Assembly (NCBI RefSeq): GCF_013410565.1
Contig: NZ_JACCFO010000001.1
Location: 5,084,001-5,148,000, forward strand
DNA from: Streptomonospora nanhaiensis
GTDB taxonomy: Bacteria; Actinomycetota; Actinomycetes; Streptosporangiales; Streptosporangiaceae
Direction of reading: 5' to 3'
Length of the DNA stretch: 64,000 nucleotides
Shown here: positions 16,901-26,209 of the stretch, piece by piece
How the letters are laid out: the number at the start of each line of letters is the position of its first letter
Numbering within the stretch: the stretch's first letter is position 1
The notes under the pieces: generated by a model
What the model was told of the DNA's origin: nothing
The model's input: the letters and a program-made list of their open reading frames with translations, nothing else
Database searches by the model: none
Position numbers and translations under genes: made by a program

Positions 16901-18363
16901 GGCTCCGATAGTGCCTGGTCGAGCCGGCGCAGCGCATCGGCGCCCTCGGGGGATCGAAGCTGGGAGCCCGCGCGGCGCCTGAGCTGGGCCAGCAGGTGGC
17001 GGCACCGGATGGACTGCACGTCGCCGAGGTGGTCAGTGAGGCGGAGTAGGGCCTGCACGGTGGCCTCGGCGTCTCGGGCCTGCAGGGTGGCGCGGGCGAG
17101 GTGGATGCCGTGCAGAAGCGCTGAGCGCCGGTACCCGGTGGCAGGGCCGTAGGCGGCCAGGGGGGCGAGCTGGTGTACCGCCTCGGTGAGCAGGCGCCGC
17201 GGGGAAGCGGCGTTGGCGGCGGCGAGGTCGACCAGGGCCTGGCCGGCCTCAGCCGCGACCTGCTCGGCCGTGAAGTAGTACAGGTAGGGCGGGCCGTCGT
17301 GTGCGCGGTGCCGCTGGAGGAGGGCGCGGCACTGCTCGGAGGCGGAGCGGAAGGCGTCGATGTCGCCGGCTGCGGCGTGGGCGGTGGCCAGGCGGCCCAG
17401 AGCGCGTGCGCGCACCACCGGCAGGCTGCGGTGGGTGTGGTCGAGGGCGGCTTCGGCGAAGCGCAGCGCCGCGGCCGGGTGGTGGATGGCGGCGTGCTGG
17501 TAGGCGAGCATGCCCAGGACGTTGGCGACGGCGTCGTGGTCCTCAGCGGCGCGGGCCAGGCGGATGGCGAGCAGCTGGTAGCGCTGGGCGGCCGCGGGCA
17601 GGCTGGCGTCGAAGGCCATCCATCCGGCCAGCTGGGCCAGGCCCGCGGCGTTGCGCAGGAGCCGGATGCCGATGGCGGGGGTGTAGCGGCTGTGGCGCAG
17701 CAGGTCCAGGACGTTGGCCAGGGCGGTGCGGACGTAGCGCTGGGACAGCGCGCCGCCTCCGGCGGTGTCATCGAGTCGGCGGAGTTCGGCGAGGTGGCGC
17801 TCTAGCAGGTCCATGAGCGGCGGGTGGACGTGGTCGGCCCCGGCTGCGGCGGGTGCGGGCGTGTGCGGGGCTTGGCGGGTGGCGTCCCAGACTGCGGCGA
17901 AGAGGCGGTCCTCGGGTGCGGGGTGCACGGCGACCTGGTCATAGACATCGCCGGATGTCCAGGCGGTGGCGGTGGCCAGGACGTCTGTGAGCGAGCGCCG
18001 GCCGAGGAGCCCGTCGGTGGCCGTGGCTTCGACGCGGGGGCCGGGGATGGCTCCCCAGAGCGCCGCGGCGGTGTGGGGGGTGCCCGTGGCCTCGGAGAGG
18101 ACGGCGGCGGTCAGGCGCCGCACTGCCGGAGAGCGGGGCCGGGATCCGCGAAGCCAGGCGTGGGCGGCGGTCAGGTCCAGGCGCGGCTGCCCGATGGCGT
18201 CCAGGCGCGGGTTGAGGGCCCGGATGAGGTCGCGGGGCGTCCATCCGGCGTGGTCGAGGGCGGCGCGCAGGGCGCTGTTGGCCTCCCGGGGGGGCGCTGC
18301 CGGCCGGGGCGCGGGGCGAGGCGGTGCGGGGGGTCGGCACGGTCGGACGGTACCCCGGCGCAC
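16897..18363 (-). CDS. TPR-type transcriptional regulator
   Basis: About 488 residues from a GTG at 18363; the N-terminus is uncertain because the frame is open farther upstream. The first 100 residues (ALRAALDHAGWTPRDLIRAL, SRPRSPAVRRLTAAVLSEATG) look like a divergent helix-turn-helix similar to streptomycete regulators. The rest is a run of tetratricopeptide-like helical pairs (GIRLLRNAAGLAQLAGWMAF, NVLGMLAYQHAAIHHPAAAL, ARALGRLATAHAAAGDIDA). It is divergent from the HATPase at 18506, with 142 bp between, and probably controls module 2. Confidence 0.7.
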   Translation of the reverse strand: MRRGTVRPCRPPAPPRPAPRPAAPPREANSALRAALDHAGWTPRDLIRALNPRLDAIGQPRLDLTAAHAWLRGSRPRSPAVRRLTAAVLSEATGTPHTAAALWGAIPGPRVEATATDGLLGRRSLTDVLATATAWTSGDVYDQVAVHPAPEDRLFAAVWDATRQAPHTPAPAAAGADHVHPPLMDLLERHLAELRRLDDTAGGGALSQRYVRTALANVLDLLRHSRYTPAIGIRLLRNAAGLAQLAGWMAFDASLPAAAQRYQLLAIRLARAAEDHDAVANVLGMLAYQHAAIHHPAAALRFAEAALDHTHRSLPVVRARALGRLATAHAAAGDIDAFRSASEQCRALLQRHRAHDGPPYLYYFTAEQVAAEAGQALVDLAAANAASPRRLLTEAVHQLAPLAAYGPATGYRRSALLHGIHLARATLQARDAEATVQALLRLTDHLGDVQSIRCRHLLAQLRRRAGSQLRSPEGADALRRLDQALSEP

Positions 18364-18505
18364 CCCGCGTTCCGCGCGATTTCGCGGCTTTTCGCACTCG
18401 CGGGCGGAGGTCCACGACGATCGCGGCCGCAGGTACTGCCGCGCGAGAGGCGGGTGCGCTGTGCTGGGCGCAGGCCCAATCCCACCCTGATGGGGGCACC
18501 GCCCA

Positions 18506-18940
18506 ATGCTGAATGCGACAACCGCCGGCCGTGAGGAGTTCAGAGCCGAGGCCACCTTCGCCATTCGCCGCGACCAGGCCCCGCAAGTGCGCCGCTGGGT
18601 CCGGGCCCTAAGGCGGCTGCCCGCGGGGGTGAGAGCCGACCTGGAACTGGCCGTCTCGGAGTTCTTCAGCAACTGCGTCCGGCACTCGCGCGGTGGCCGC
18701 GTCGTGGTGGGCGTTCAGTGCGCGCCCGGCACGGTGCGGCTCTGGGTCACCGACCCGGGCAGCGACGCCCCCGCAGCCGCTCCCGCAGCCCGGCTGCCCC
18801 ACCCCCTTGCCCTGGATGGCCGCGGCCTCTGCCTCGTCGGCGCGGTGTGCTCCCGCTGGGGGCTGGACATCGGCACCACGCTCACGCGCGCCTGGTGCGA
18901 GGTGCCGGCCGCCCCCGGCCCGGAAGGAAGGTTGCGATGA
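18506..18940 (+). CDS. RsbW-like ATP-binding protein (HATPase_c_2), divergent copy
   Basis: 144 residues. GHKL boxes: ELAVSEFFSNCVRHS (N box), VTDPGSDAP (G1) and LDGRGLCLVGAV (G2). Related in fold to the HATPases at 3638 and 37797 but clearly more distant. First gene of module 2; the stop overlaps the glycosyltransferase ATG (ATGA), which ties a regulatory-type protein directly to the biosynthetic operon. Confidence 0.85.
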   Translation: MLNATTAGREEFRAEATFAIRRDQAPQVRRWVRALRRLPAGVRADLELAVSEFFSNCVRHSRGGRVVVGVQCAPGTVRLWVTDPGSDAPAAAPAARLPHPLALDGRGLCLVGAVCSRWGLDIGTTLTRAWCEVPAAPGPEGRLR

Positions 18941-19911
18941 CTCCCGAGATCTCTGTGGTGGTGAGCGTACGCGGCAACGCCCACCGCCTGCCCACTCTGC
19001 TGTGCGGGCTGGACCAGCAGACGACGAGCGCCCCCTTCGAGGTGCTGGTCGTGGACAACGACCCGCCCCGCACCGCGCCCCGGGCCCGCCAGCACGCGGG
19101 CGGGGGCTGGTCCTTCCCCCTGCACCACCTGCGCGAGCGCGAGGCCGGGCTCAGCCGCGGCCGCAACACCGGAATCCGCGCCGCACGCGGCGCCTTCATA
19201 GCAGTCACCGACCCCGACATCACCCCGGCTCCCACGTGGTTGGAAGCGCTGGTGGAGGCGGCGCGCTCCACCGACGCGGCCTGCGTCGGCGGCCGGGTCG
19301 AGGTCACCTACCCCCAAGGCGCGGTGCGGGAGATGACCCGGGGCCAGCGCGAATGCCACGGCCCTCTCGACTGGCCCACCGCCACCGCGCCGTTCGGGTG
19401 GCCCTACTGGCTGTGCGGCTGCAACTTGCTGCTGACCCGCGAGGCCCTGGCCGAGCACGGCCTGTTCCGCACCGACCTGGGGAGGCGCGGCCGCTGGAAG
19501 CTCGATGCCGAGGACCTGGAGATCGCCGAACGGCTCTCCCAGGCCGGGCGGACGGTGGTCATCACCCCCGACGCCGTGGTCTCCCACCCCGTCTACCGGC
19601 GCGAGACCACCGCCGGCTACTTCCTGGCCAACGGCGCCGGCCACGGCATCTGCGTGGCACGCATGCACCAGAGCGTGCGGGTGGTGCCCGCCGCCATCCG
19701 CGCCGGCGCGGGCGACATCGCCGACGCGCTGACCGACTTCGCACGGGCGTGGGGGTTCCTCAGGCCCGAGTTGGCCGTCGACGGCGCACGCGAGCTGGCC
19801 CGGATCGGCGCCTACCGGGCCGAGCGCCTACGCCTGCGCCTGACCAGAGCGCGCCGGGTCACACCGCCGCCGCTCACCGCGCGCCGCCCCCTCACTCTTC
19901 CGGGAGCCTGA
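18937..19911 (+). CDS. Glycosyltransferase family 2
   Basis: 324 residues, ATG overlapping the HATPase stop. GT-A fold features: ISVVVSVRGNAHRLPTLLCG at the N-terminus, VLVVDNDP, SRGRNTGIRAA, and the DxD-type metal site TDPDI at 91-95. The acceptor half has DAEDLEIAERLSQAG, the ED...R/QxxRW-like region. No membrane helices are evident. It probably transfers a sugar from an NDP donor to the product of this operon. Confidence 0.85.
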   Translation: MTPEISVVVSVRGNAHRLPTLLCGLDQQTTSAPFEVLVVDNDPPRTAPRARQHAGGGWSFPLHHLREREAGLSRGRNTGIRAARGAFIAVTDPDITPAPTWLEALVEAARSTDAACVGGRVEVTYPQGAVREMTRGQRECHGPLDWPTATAPFGWPYWLCGCNLLLTREALAEHGLFRTDLGRRGRWKLDAEDLEIAERLSQAGRTVVITPDAVVSHPVYRRETTAGYFLANGAGHGICVARMHQSVRVVPAAIRAGAGDIADALTDFARAWGFLRPELAVDGARELARIGAYRAERLRLRLTRARRVTPPPLTARRPLTLPGA

Positions 19912-19913
19912 TC

Positions 19914-21152
19914 ATGCACCTGTCCATCACGCCCGGCCTGCTCGCCTGCGGGCAGATGCCGGTGGAAGTCGTCGAACGCAAGGGCGCCGGGCACCCCGAC
20001 ACCCTCGCCGACGGGGTCGCCGAGGCCGTCTCCCGCGCCTACGCGCGGTACTGCCTGGACCACTTCGGCGCGATCCTGCACCACAACAGCGACAAGACCG
20101 CCCTGCTCGGCGGTGCCGCCCATGTGGAGTTTGGCCGCGGCGAGATGACGCGGCCGCTGACCGTGCTGGTCAACGGCCGCTTCACCGAAGCCCTCGGCGC
20201 AAAGCGCGTCCCGGTGGCGGAGATCATCGACACCACCGTCCGCGCGTTCCTCACAGCCCGGCTGCCCCGGCTCGATCCCGACCGCGACATCCAGGTGCAG
20301 ATGCGGCTCAGCACCGCCTCCAGCCCCGGCGCCGTCCACGGCGACAGCGCCGACCAGCAGGCCGGGCGCAAGCACTGGTTTCACCCCCGCACCCTGGACG
20401 ACCTCGCCGAGCGCCACCGGGCGTTCGCCAACGACACCTCGGCCGGTGTGGGCTATGCGCCGCTGGGCGCGGCCGAACAGTTGGTCCTGGCCGTCGAGCA
20501 GTACCTCACCGGCGAGTTCGCCAGCGCCAACCCCTGGTGCGGCACCGACGTCAAGGTCATGGCGGTGCGCAGCGGCCGCCAGGTGCACCTGACCGCGTGC
20601 GTGCCCCAGATCGCCGACCACACCCCCGACCTGGACACCTACGTACGGCGCCGCGACCAGGTGCGCGCCCTCATCGCCTCCCTGGCCCACCAGGTGCTGC
20701 CCTCGGACCACCAGGTCCACGTGGCCCTCAACACCCGCGACGACGACGAGCGCCGAGAGCTGTACCTGACGGCGACCGGGTCCTCGATCGAGTCCGGCGA
20801 CGAAGGCGTCGTGGGGCGCGGCAACCGCCCCACCGGCCTCATCTCCATGCTGCGGCCGATGTCCATGGAAGGCGTCAGCGGGAAGAACCCCGTCTACCAC
20901 GTCGGCAAGCTCTACTCCCTGGCGGCCCAGCGCGCCGCCGAGGCCCTGCACGAGCGCACCGGCCACGCCTGCGCCGTCGTGCTGGTCTCCCAGTCGGGCC
21001 GCAACCTGGACGACCCCTGGCAGGCCGTGGTGCACACCAGCGCCCCGGCCCTGCCCGAGCTGCTGGTGCGCCAGGTGATCGGCCACATGCTCGGGGAAGG
21101 GCTGGAGGAGATCCGCTCTGGGCTGCTGGCGGGGAAGGTGGCCACCGCATGA
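19914..21152 (+). CDS. Archaeal-type S-adenosylmethionine synthetase (MAT)
   Basis: 412 residues, the length of the archaeal-type methionine adenosyltransferase family (COG1812), quite unlike bacterial MetK. Motifs: VEVVERKGAGHPDTLADGVA at the N-terminus, HHNSDKTALLGGAAHVEFG, a GDSADQQAGRKHW segment and GRGNRPTGLI...SMEGVSGKNPVYHVGK. The enzyme makes SAM from ATP and methionine. A second, archaeal-type MAT inside an accessory operon implies local SAM supply or use of an analogue substrate. Coupled by ATGA to the TIM-barrel gene. Confidence 0.85.
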   Translation: MHLSITPGLLACGQMPVEVVERKGAGHPDTLADGVAEAVSRAYARYCLDHFGAILHHNSDKTALLGGAAHVEFGRGEMTRPLTVLVNGRFTEALGAKRVPVAEIIDTTVRAFLTARLPRLDPDRDIQVQMRLSTASSPGAVHGDSADQQAGRKHWFHPRTLDDLAERHRAFANDTSAGVGYAPLGAAEQLVLAVEQYLTGEFASANPWCGTDVKVMAVRSGRQVHLTACVPQIADHTPDLDTYVRRRDQVRALIASLAHQVLPSDHQVHVALNTRDDDERRELYLTATGSSIESGDEGVVGRGNRPTGLISMLRPMSMEGVSGKNPVYHVGKLYSLAAQRAAEALHERTGHACAVVLVSQSGRNLDDPWQAVVHTSAPALPELLVRQVIGHMLGEGLEEIRSGLLAGKVATA

Positions 21153-22027
21153 GCGGCGCCCCCGCCGGGCGGTGGGCCGGGTGCCTGAACCCCGCCACCG
21201 TCACCGGAGCGCCCCTGCCCCAGGTCATCGCCCTGGCCGCCCGCAGCGGGCTGGACTTTGTCGAGGCGAGCATCCAGCAGGTGCTCGCCCTGGGCCCCGC
21301 CCGGGTGGGCGACCTCCTCGCCGAGCACGGCGTCGGCATCGCGGCCGCCTCCGGCGTCCTGCCGGCCGGCCCGGTCCTGCCCGCCCCGCTGCTGACCCGA
21401 GACCCCCAAACCTTCGACGGCCTCACCGACCGCCTGGCCGCGATGGCCGCGGTCGGCTGCCCGGTGGCCACCGTCCTGCTCAACCCCGCCACCGACACCC
21501 CCTACCCAGCCGCCCACGACCGCGCAGTCGCCCGCCTCCAGATGCTGACCCGCGCCGCTGCCGAGCACGGCATCACCCTCGCCGTCGAGGCCGTCGGCGC
21601 CCCGCGCGGCCACGGCCCCGCATTGAGCGGGCGCCACCCCTTCGTGACCGCCCTGCCCCACCTCGCCCGGCTCCTGGACGCCGTGGCCGCGCCCAACGCC
21701 GGCGTGTGCCTGGACGCCTTCCACTGGGCCGCCACTGGGGCCGACCCCGCCCACATCACCCGCCTGGGCCACCGCATCACCCACGTGCAGGTCGCCGACG
21801 CCCCCCACCGCATCCCGCGCGGACGGTGGGAGGACCAGATGCGCCTGTTTCCCGGAGACGGCGCCCTCGACTGGGCCGCGTTCACCGCAGCGCTCGCCGC
21901 GGCCGGCTACACCGGCCCGCTGTCGGTGGAGTTGTTCAACCCCCACCTGCGCGCACTGCCCGAGCAGGAGATCGCCGACCGGGCCGCCGCCGCGGTCCAC
22001 CGCATCGCCCGGGAGGTGGCCGGGTGA
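21149..22027 (+). CDS. TIM-barrel sugar isomerase/epimerase-like (AP endonuclease 2 superfamily)
   Basis: 292 residues. The xylose-isomerase-like barrel is visible as IALAARSGLDFVEASIQQ, VTVLLNPATDT-like metal-site strand, ITLAVEAVG (Glu ligand), VCLDAFHWA, HVQVADAP and LSVELFN (last Glu ligand). Such enzymes isomerise or epimerise sugars or inositols. It is coupled on both sides and sits directly before an oxidoreductase, a pairing often seen in sugar or inositol metabolism. Confidence 0.8.
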   Translation: MSGAPAGRWAGCLNPATVTGAPLPQVIALAARSGLDFVEASIQQVLALGPARVGDLLAEHGVGIAAASGVLPAGPVLPAPLLTRDPQTFDGLTDRLAAMAAVGCPVATVLLNPATDTPYPAAHDRAVARLQMLTRAAAEHGITLAVEAVGAPRGHGPALSGRHPFVTALPHLARLLDAVAAPNAGVCLDAFHWAATGADPAHITRLGHRITHVQVADAPHRIPRGRWEDQMRLFPGDGALDWAAFTAALAAAGYTGPLSVELFNPHLRALPEQEIADRAAAAVHRIAREVAG

Positions 22028-22974
22028 GGCGCCCGCTCACGGTCGGCGTCATCGGATGCGGGGCCGCCGCCACCAGCCTGCACCTGCCGGCCCTGGCCGC
22101 GCTGCCGCAGTTCCAGGTCGAGGCTGTCACCGACATCTGCCCCGAGCGCGCCCGCGCGGCCGCCGACCGCTTCGCCGCCCGCGTCGCGCCCGACGCGCAA
22201 GCCCTGGCTGAGCAGGTGGAGGTGGTGGCGGTGCTCACCCTGGCCCACGAGGACCTGGTCGCCGCCGCCTTGGACGCCGGAGCCCACGTGGTCAGCGAGA
22301 AGCCGCTGAGCCTGGACCCGGTGCTGGGCCGCCACCTGCGCACCCGGGCCCACCGCGAGGGCCTGATGCTGCGGGTCGCTGCGGTGCGCGCCCACGACCC
22401 AACTGCAGCCGCCCTGCTGGCCGCCGCCGGACCGGGAGCCCGGTCCGGGGTGCTGACCAAGCTCGACGGCACCGATGCCCAAACGCGCGCCCGGTTCCAG
22501 GTGCCCGCCGCGCACCCGCCGGCCGCCGCCCCGCCGCTGTACCCGCAGACGCTGAGGCACCCCCGCCAGCACCGGGCCCTGGAGATCCTGGCGTGGGAGG
22601 GCTACCACCTGCTCACCCTCGCCGTCACGGCCACAACAGCGCCCCGCACCGCCCGCGCCTGCGTGCTCACCGCCGACGGCCGCACCGTGCACGCCGCCTT
22701 CACCGACGCCCACGGCCAGCTCATGACCCTGGCCGTCGGTCCGGGACCCGCAGGCGTCTACGTCGACCACGCCCGCATCACCGCGGCCTACACCGCCGAA
22801 ACCGCCTTCCCCAGCCCCTACCCGGCCGGGCACGGCCACCCGCCCCACCCGGCGTTGGCCGCCCTGTGGGGCGACATCGCCCAGAGCATCCACCGCGGCG
22901 ACCACGCCGTGGACACCCTGTCCGCCGACGTCGAGCAGACCGCCGCCGACCTGGCCGCGCTCACCACCACGTGA
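22024..22974 (+). CDS. Gfo/Idh/MocA-family oxidoreductase
   Basis: 316 residues, GTG overlapping the barrel stop. The Rossmann loop is VGVIGCGAAATSLHLPAL; VSEKPLSLDP gives the conserved EKP motif whose Lys helps catalysis. The C-terminal half has a HLLTLAVTA stretch (usual His-Asp region partly altered). These enzymes oxidise or reduce sugar hydroxyls with NAD(P). With the isomerase it could convert a sugar or cyclitol moiety for this pathway. Confidence 0.85.
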   Translation: MRRPLTVGVIGCGAAATSLHLPALAALPQFQVEAVTDICPERARAAADRFAARVAPDAQALAEQVEVVAVLTLAHEDLVAAALDAGAHVVSEKPLSLDPVLGRHLRTRAHREGLMLRVAAVRAHDPTAAALLAAAGPGARSGVLTKLDGTDAQTRARFQVPAAHPPAAAPPLYPQTLRHPRQHRALEILAWEGYHLLTLAVTATTAPRTARACVLTADGRTVHAAFTDAHGQLMTLAVGPGPAGVYVDHARITAAYTAETAFPSPYPAGHGHPPHPALAALWGDIAQSIHRGDHAVDTLSADVEQTAADLAALTTT

Positions 22975-22985
22975 AGGGACCACCG

Positions 22986-23837
22986 ATGCCCCCCACCCCC
23001 GCCCCCGTGCTGGCGCTCGAAGGCGTCCCCGGCAGCGGAAAGACCACCCTGTTCACCGCACTCGTGCGCGCGCTCACCCACGACTGCCTGTACTTCTGCG
23101 AACCCAACCCCACCCTCGCCGCCCAGGACCCGCACGCCACCGCACCGGCCAGCGACAGCCCGGCCGACCTCACCGACTGGTACCTGGCCCACGAGGCCGC
23201 CCGCCTGGCGGCCGCCCCCGCCGACACCGCCTGCCTGCGCCTGCTCGACCGCAACCACCTCGGCGTCCTGGCCTTCACCTACGCCTTCCGCGGCGAGAAC
23301 GCCACCAGCTTCGACACCGCCCGCACCGCCTACGCCGCCACCATCGCCCCCCGCCTACCCCCCGACGCCCGCACCGCCATCCTGCTCGCCAGCCCCGACA
23401 CCAGCCTCAAACGGCGCGGCGACCACCCCGAACTGCCCCGCTGGGAGCTGTGGTTCGACCGCGGCCTGCTGGAACGCCTGCACACCTTCTACACCGAGAT
23501 CGCCCCCGAACTGTGCCCCACCCCGCCACTGGTCATCGACACCGAACACCTCACGCCCGACCAGGTCTGGGCCAGGCTGGCCGCCACGTGGCCCGACCTG
23601 CGGCTGCCGACCCTGCCCACCCGACCCGCCCCGGAGCGCCCCGGTGTCGACCCGGCGTTCACCGCGTTGCACCACGCCCTCGGCGGCCTGGGCGTGCTAG
23701 GACACCCCGCCAGCGCGGCATTCGCCTACCGCGGCGGACTCACCCAACTCTTCCAACTGGGCGCCCTGCACCGCGCCCCCAGCGGCGAGGTGTCGGTCTG
23801 GCAGCCCGCCGGCGCCCACCACGGGGCGGCCTCGTGA
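22986..23837 (+). CDS. Thymidylate-kinase-like P-loop protein
   Basis: 283 residues. P-loop LEGVPGSGKTT (residues 11-21), a DRNHLGVLAFTYAF stretch that resembles the dTMP-kinase DR(Y/H) motif, and SLKRRGDHPELPR, which resembles the lid. The C-terminal 80 residues (from about 200) are extra compared with dTMP kinases and may form a separate domain. Starts 11 bp after the oxidoreductase and overlaps the carbamoyltransferase (GTGA). It is the module 2 counterpart of the kinases at 5982 and 34745. Confidence 0.7.
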   Translation: MPPTPAPVLALEGVPGSGKTTLFTALVRALTHDCLYFCEPNPTLAAQDPHATAPASDSPADLTDWYLAHEAARLAAAPADTACLRLLDRNHLGVLAFTYAFRGENATSFDTARTAYAATIAPRLPPDARTAILLASPDTSLKRRGDHPELPRWELWFDRGLLERLHTFYTEIAPELCPTPPLVIDTEHLTPDQVWARLAATWPDLRLPTLPTRPAPERPGVDPAFTALHHALGGLGVLGHPASAAFAYRGGLTQLFQLGALHRAPSGEVSVWQPAGAHHGAAS

Positions 23838-25492
23838 GGCGCCCTGCGGTAGCCGGGATCAACCTCGGCCACGACGGCGGCGCAGCAATCCTCACCGAGC
23901 ACACGATCGTCGCCATCGGCGAGGAGCGCCTCAACCGGACCCGCTACAGCCCCGGCTGGCAGGCCGCCCTGCTCTACTGCCTCCAAGCCGCCGGGCTCAC
24001 ACTGGCCGACCTCGACCTCATCGGCGTCAGCGGACTGGGCCACACCCCGCCGGCCCCCGCCATGACCGGGCTGCGCCATCTGGGCATCGACGAGCGCCGC
24101 GTCCTCGCCGTGGATCACCACCTCTCCCACGCCTACACCGCCTACAGCCTCAGCCCCCACGAGAAGGCCACCGTCCTGGTCGTCGACGGGGCGGGCAACG
24201 CCGGCGACACCGAAACCGTCTACCACGCCACCCCGGCGGGGATCGTCCGCGTGGCCGCGGCCCCGGCCGGCCGTCCACGCGCGGGCGGCATCGGCGCCAC
24301 CTACGAAGCCTTCACCAACTACCTGGGCTGGCACGAGCAGGAAGCGGGAAAGGTCATGGCCCTGGCCGCCTACGGGAGCCCCAACGCGGCCACGACCGAG
24401 CCCTTGTTCGACGTCGACGGGGCGCAGGTGCGCGGCCGCCTCAACCTCACCCACCAGGAGGGGGTCGCGGAGTTCGCCGCCCGCACCGGCGCAGACTTCG
24501 GCCCTGCGGGCGGTCGCGGCCGCGGGCTGGCCGGCGCGGACGCGGCCGCCTACCTCCAGCACCACACCGAGACCGCGCTCGTCCGGCTCGCCGGGGCCGC
24601 GATCGCGCTCACCGGCGAACCGCGTCTGGCCATGGCCGGGGGTGTGGCGCTCAACTGCGTCGCCAACGAGGCGGTGCGGGCATCGGGCGCGCGCGACCTG
24701 TTCGTGCCGCCGCCCGCCTCCGACCGCGGCCAGGCACTGGGCAACGCCCTGGCCGCCTGGCACCGCGCCACCGGCGAGATCCCGCGCCGCCCCGTGCACG
24801 CCGACTCCTTCGGCCGCACCTACAGCGATGCCGAGATCGAGGCCGCGCTGCGCCGCGAACCCGCCTCGGGGCTGGTGGAGCGGCGCAGGTGCGCGTTCTC
24901 CTGGCGAGGCGACGCCGACATCGCCCGCACGGCCGCCCAAATGGTCGCCGAGGGCCAACTGGTCGGCTGGCACCAGGGCGGCAGCGAGCTGGGCCCGCGC
25001 GCGCTCGGGCACCGGTGCATCCTCGCCGACCCTCGAACCGTGGCCAGTCGAGACACCCTCAACACCAGGGTCAAGCACCGCGAAGGTTTTCGCCCGTTCG
25101 CCCCGGCCGTCCTGTCCCGTGCCGCCGAGGACTGGTTCACCCCCCTCAGCGCGCCCTCGCTGCTATCGCCGTTCATGCTCGGCGCGCCCCGGCTCCACCC
25201 CGTCCGGGCTGACCTCGTGCCCGCCGTGGTCCACGTGGACGGCACCGCCCGAGCCCAACTGGTCGACCCCGACCACGAGCCGCTGTTCGCCCGGCTGATC
25301 ACCGAGTTCCACCGCCTCACGGGTGTGCCGATGGTGCTCTGCACCAGCTTCAACGACACCGAGCCGATCGTGGAGACCCCGGCGCACGCTCTGGCCACCT
25401 TCCAGGCCACCGAACTGGACGCCCTGTGCATCGGCGACTACCTCGCAGAGAAGGCCCCGTCGCGCCAGAATGGGATCCATGACCGCCCCTGA
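23834..25492 (+). CDS. O-carbamoyltransferase (TobZ/NodU/CmcH family)
   Basis: 552 residues, near the 550-580 usual for the family. The Kae1-like N-domain shows AGINLGHDGGAAIL, GEERLNRTRYS and VDHHLSHAYTAY with metal-binding histidines. The C-domain has SELGPRALGHRCILADPR and NTRVKHREGFRPFAPAVL, conserved in TobZ-type enzymes. It uses carbamoyl phosphate and ATP to carbamoylate a hydroxyl, usually on an antibiotic sugar, through a carbamoyl-adenylate. This makes a modified small-molecule product likely for module 2. Confidence 0.9.
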   Translation: MRRPAVAGINLGHDGGAAILTEHTIVAIGEERLNRTRYSPGWQAALLYCLQAAGLTLADLDLIGVSGLGHTPPAPAMTGLRHLGIDERRVLAVDHHLSHAYTAYSLSPHEKATVLVVDGAGNAGDTETVYHATPAGIVRVAAAPAGRPRAGGIGATYEAFTNYLGWHEQEAGKVMALAAYGSPNAATTEPLFDVDGAQVRGRLNLTHQEGVAEFAARTGADFGPAGGRGRGLAGADAAAYLQHHTETALVRLAGAAIALTGEPRLAMAGGVALNCVANEAVRASGARDLFVPPPASDRGQALGNALAAWHRATGEIPRRPVHADSFGRTYSDAEIEAALRREPASGLVERRRCAFSWRGDADIARTAAQMVAEGQLVGWHQGGSELGPRALGHRCILADPRTVASRDTLNTRVKHREGFRPFAPAVLSRAAEDWFTPLSAPSLLSPFMLGAPRLHPVRADLVPAVVHVDGTARAQLVDPDHEPLFARLITEFHRLTGVPMVLCTSFNDTEPIVETPAHALATFQATELDALCIGDYLAEKAPSRQNGIHDRP

Positions 25493-25946
25493 GCTGCGCC
25501 GCGCCGCTCGCGTGATCGTGCTGGACGAGGCCGACCGCACCCTGCTTCTGCGTATCGTCGACCGCGGCCGCGTGTTCTGGGCGACACCGGGCGGCAGCCT
25601 GGAGCCCGGCGAGGACGAGGAGGCCGCAGCGCGGCGGGAGGTGGCCGAGGAACTGGGGCTCAGCGGCATCACGCTAACCCCCGCCCTGGCCTACCGCACC
25701 ACCGAGCACCTCGTCGGCGGCGCGATGCGCCGCCAGGTCGAGACCTACTACCTCACCCGGGTAGACGCCCAGCAGGCCGATGCCTCGCACGGGACGCAGA
25801 CCGACAACATCACGGCTCGGCGCTGGTGGCAGCGGCCGGACATTGGGTCCAGCGTCGAGCCGGTCTACCCCGTAGGGCTGGCCGACCTCATCGAGGCGTA
25901 CCTCACCCAGGGCGCGCCCGCCTCACCGGTGCAGCTCCCGAGGTAG
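25470..25946 (+). CDS. Nudix hydrolase
   Basis: 158 residues from ATG 25470 (or 155 from ATG 25479; both overlap the carbamoyltransferase end and neither has a strong ribosome site). Nudix box: GGSLEPGEDEEAAARREVAE then ELG, complete. Cleaves a nucleoside-diphosphate-linked compound, perhaps as house-cleaning or to release the product. Last gene of module 2; a hairpin with T-run follows at 26168. Confidence 0.85.
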   Translation: MGSMTAPELRRAARVIVLDEADRTLLLRIVDRGRVFWATPGGSLEPGEDEEAAARREVAEELGLSGITLTPALAYRTTEHLVGGAMRRQVETYYLTRVDAQQADASHGTQTDNITARRWWQRPDIGSSVEPVYPVGLADLIEAYLTQGAPASPVQLPR

Positions 25947-26167
25947 CCAGGGTGGGCAGGACACTGGCCACCGGCGGCACCGCGCCGGGCGGCCTGCGCG
26001 GCCCCGAGGACCGGCCCGTGCGCAGGCCCCGGGGCCACTGGAGTTCGCGGATGGGGGTGCCAGGCCTTAGCCAGCCCGCCGGCCGAGCCGCCCCGCCCCC
26101 TGACCGCAGGCCCCAGCGCGGGGGCGCGTGTGGCCGTGGGAGTCTCGCGTTTGAGCGCTCCGGATAG

Positions 26168-26196
26168 GCCCGGCATCCGGAAGGGGCCGGGCTTTT
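26168..26196 (+). terminator. Rho-independent terminator after module 2
   Basis: GCCCGGC (26168-26174) pairs with GCCGGGC (26186-26192) across an 11-base loop and is followed by TTTT. It lies between the Nudix gene and the convergent nuclease-like gene. The 220 bp before it (25947-26167) hold no recognisable gene. Confidence 0.7.
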
Positions 26197-26209
26197 CTCG
26201 CGCTGTGGC

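Noticed and set aside
18693-19913. Upstream extension of the SAM synthetase frame
   Set aside because: It runs through the HATPase and GT2 genes in another frame, and the family N-terminus begins at ATG 19914.
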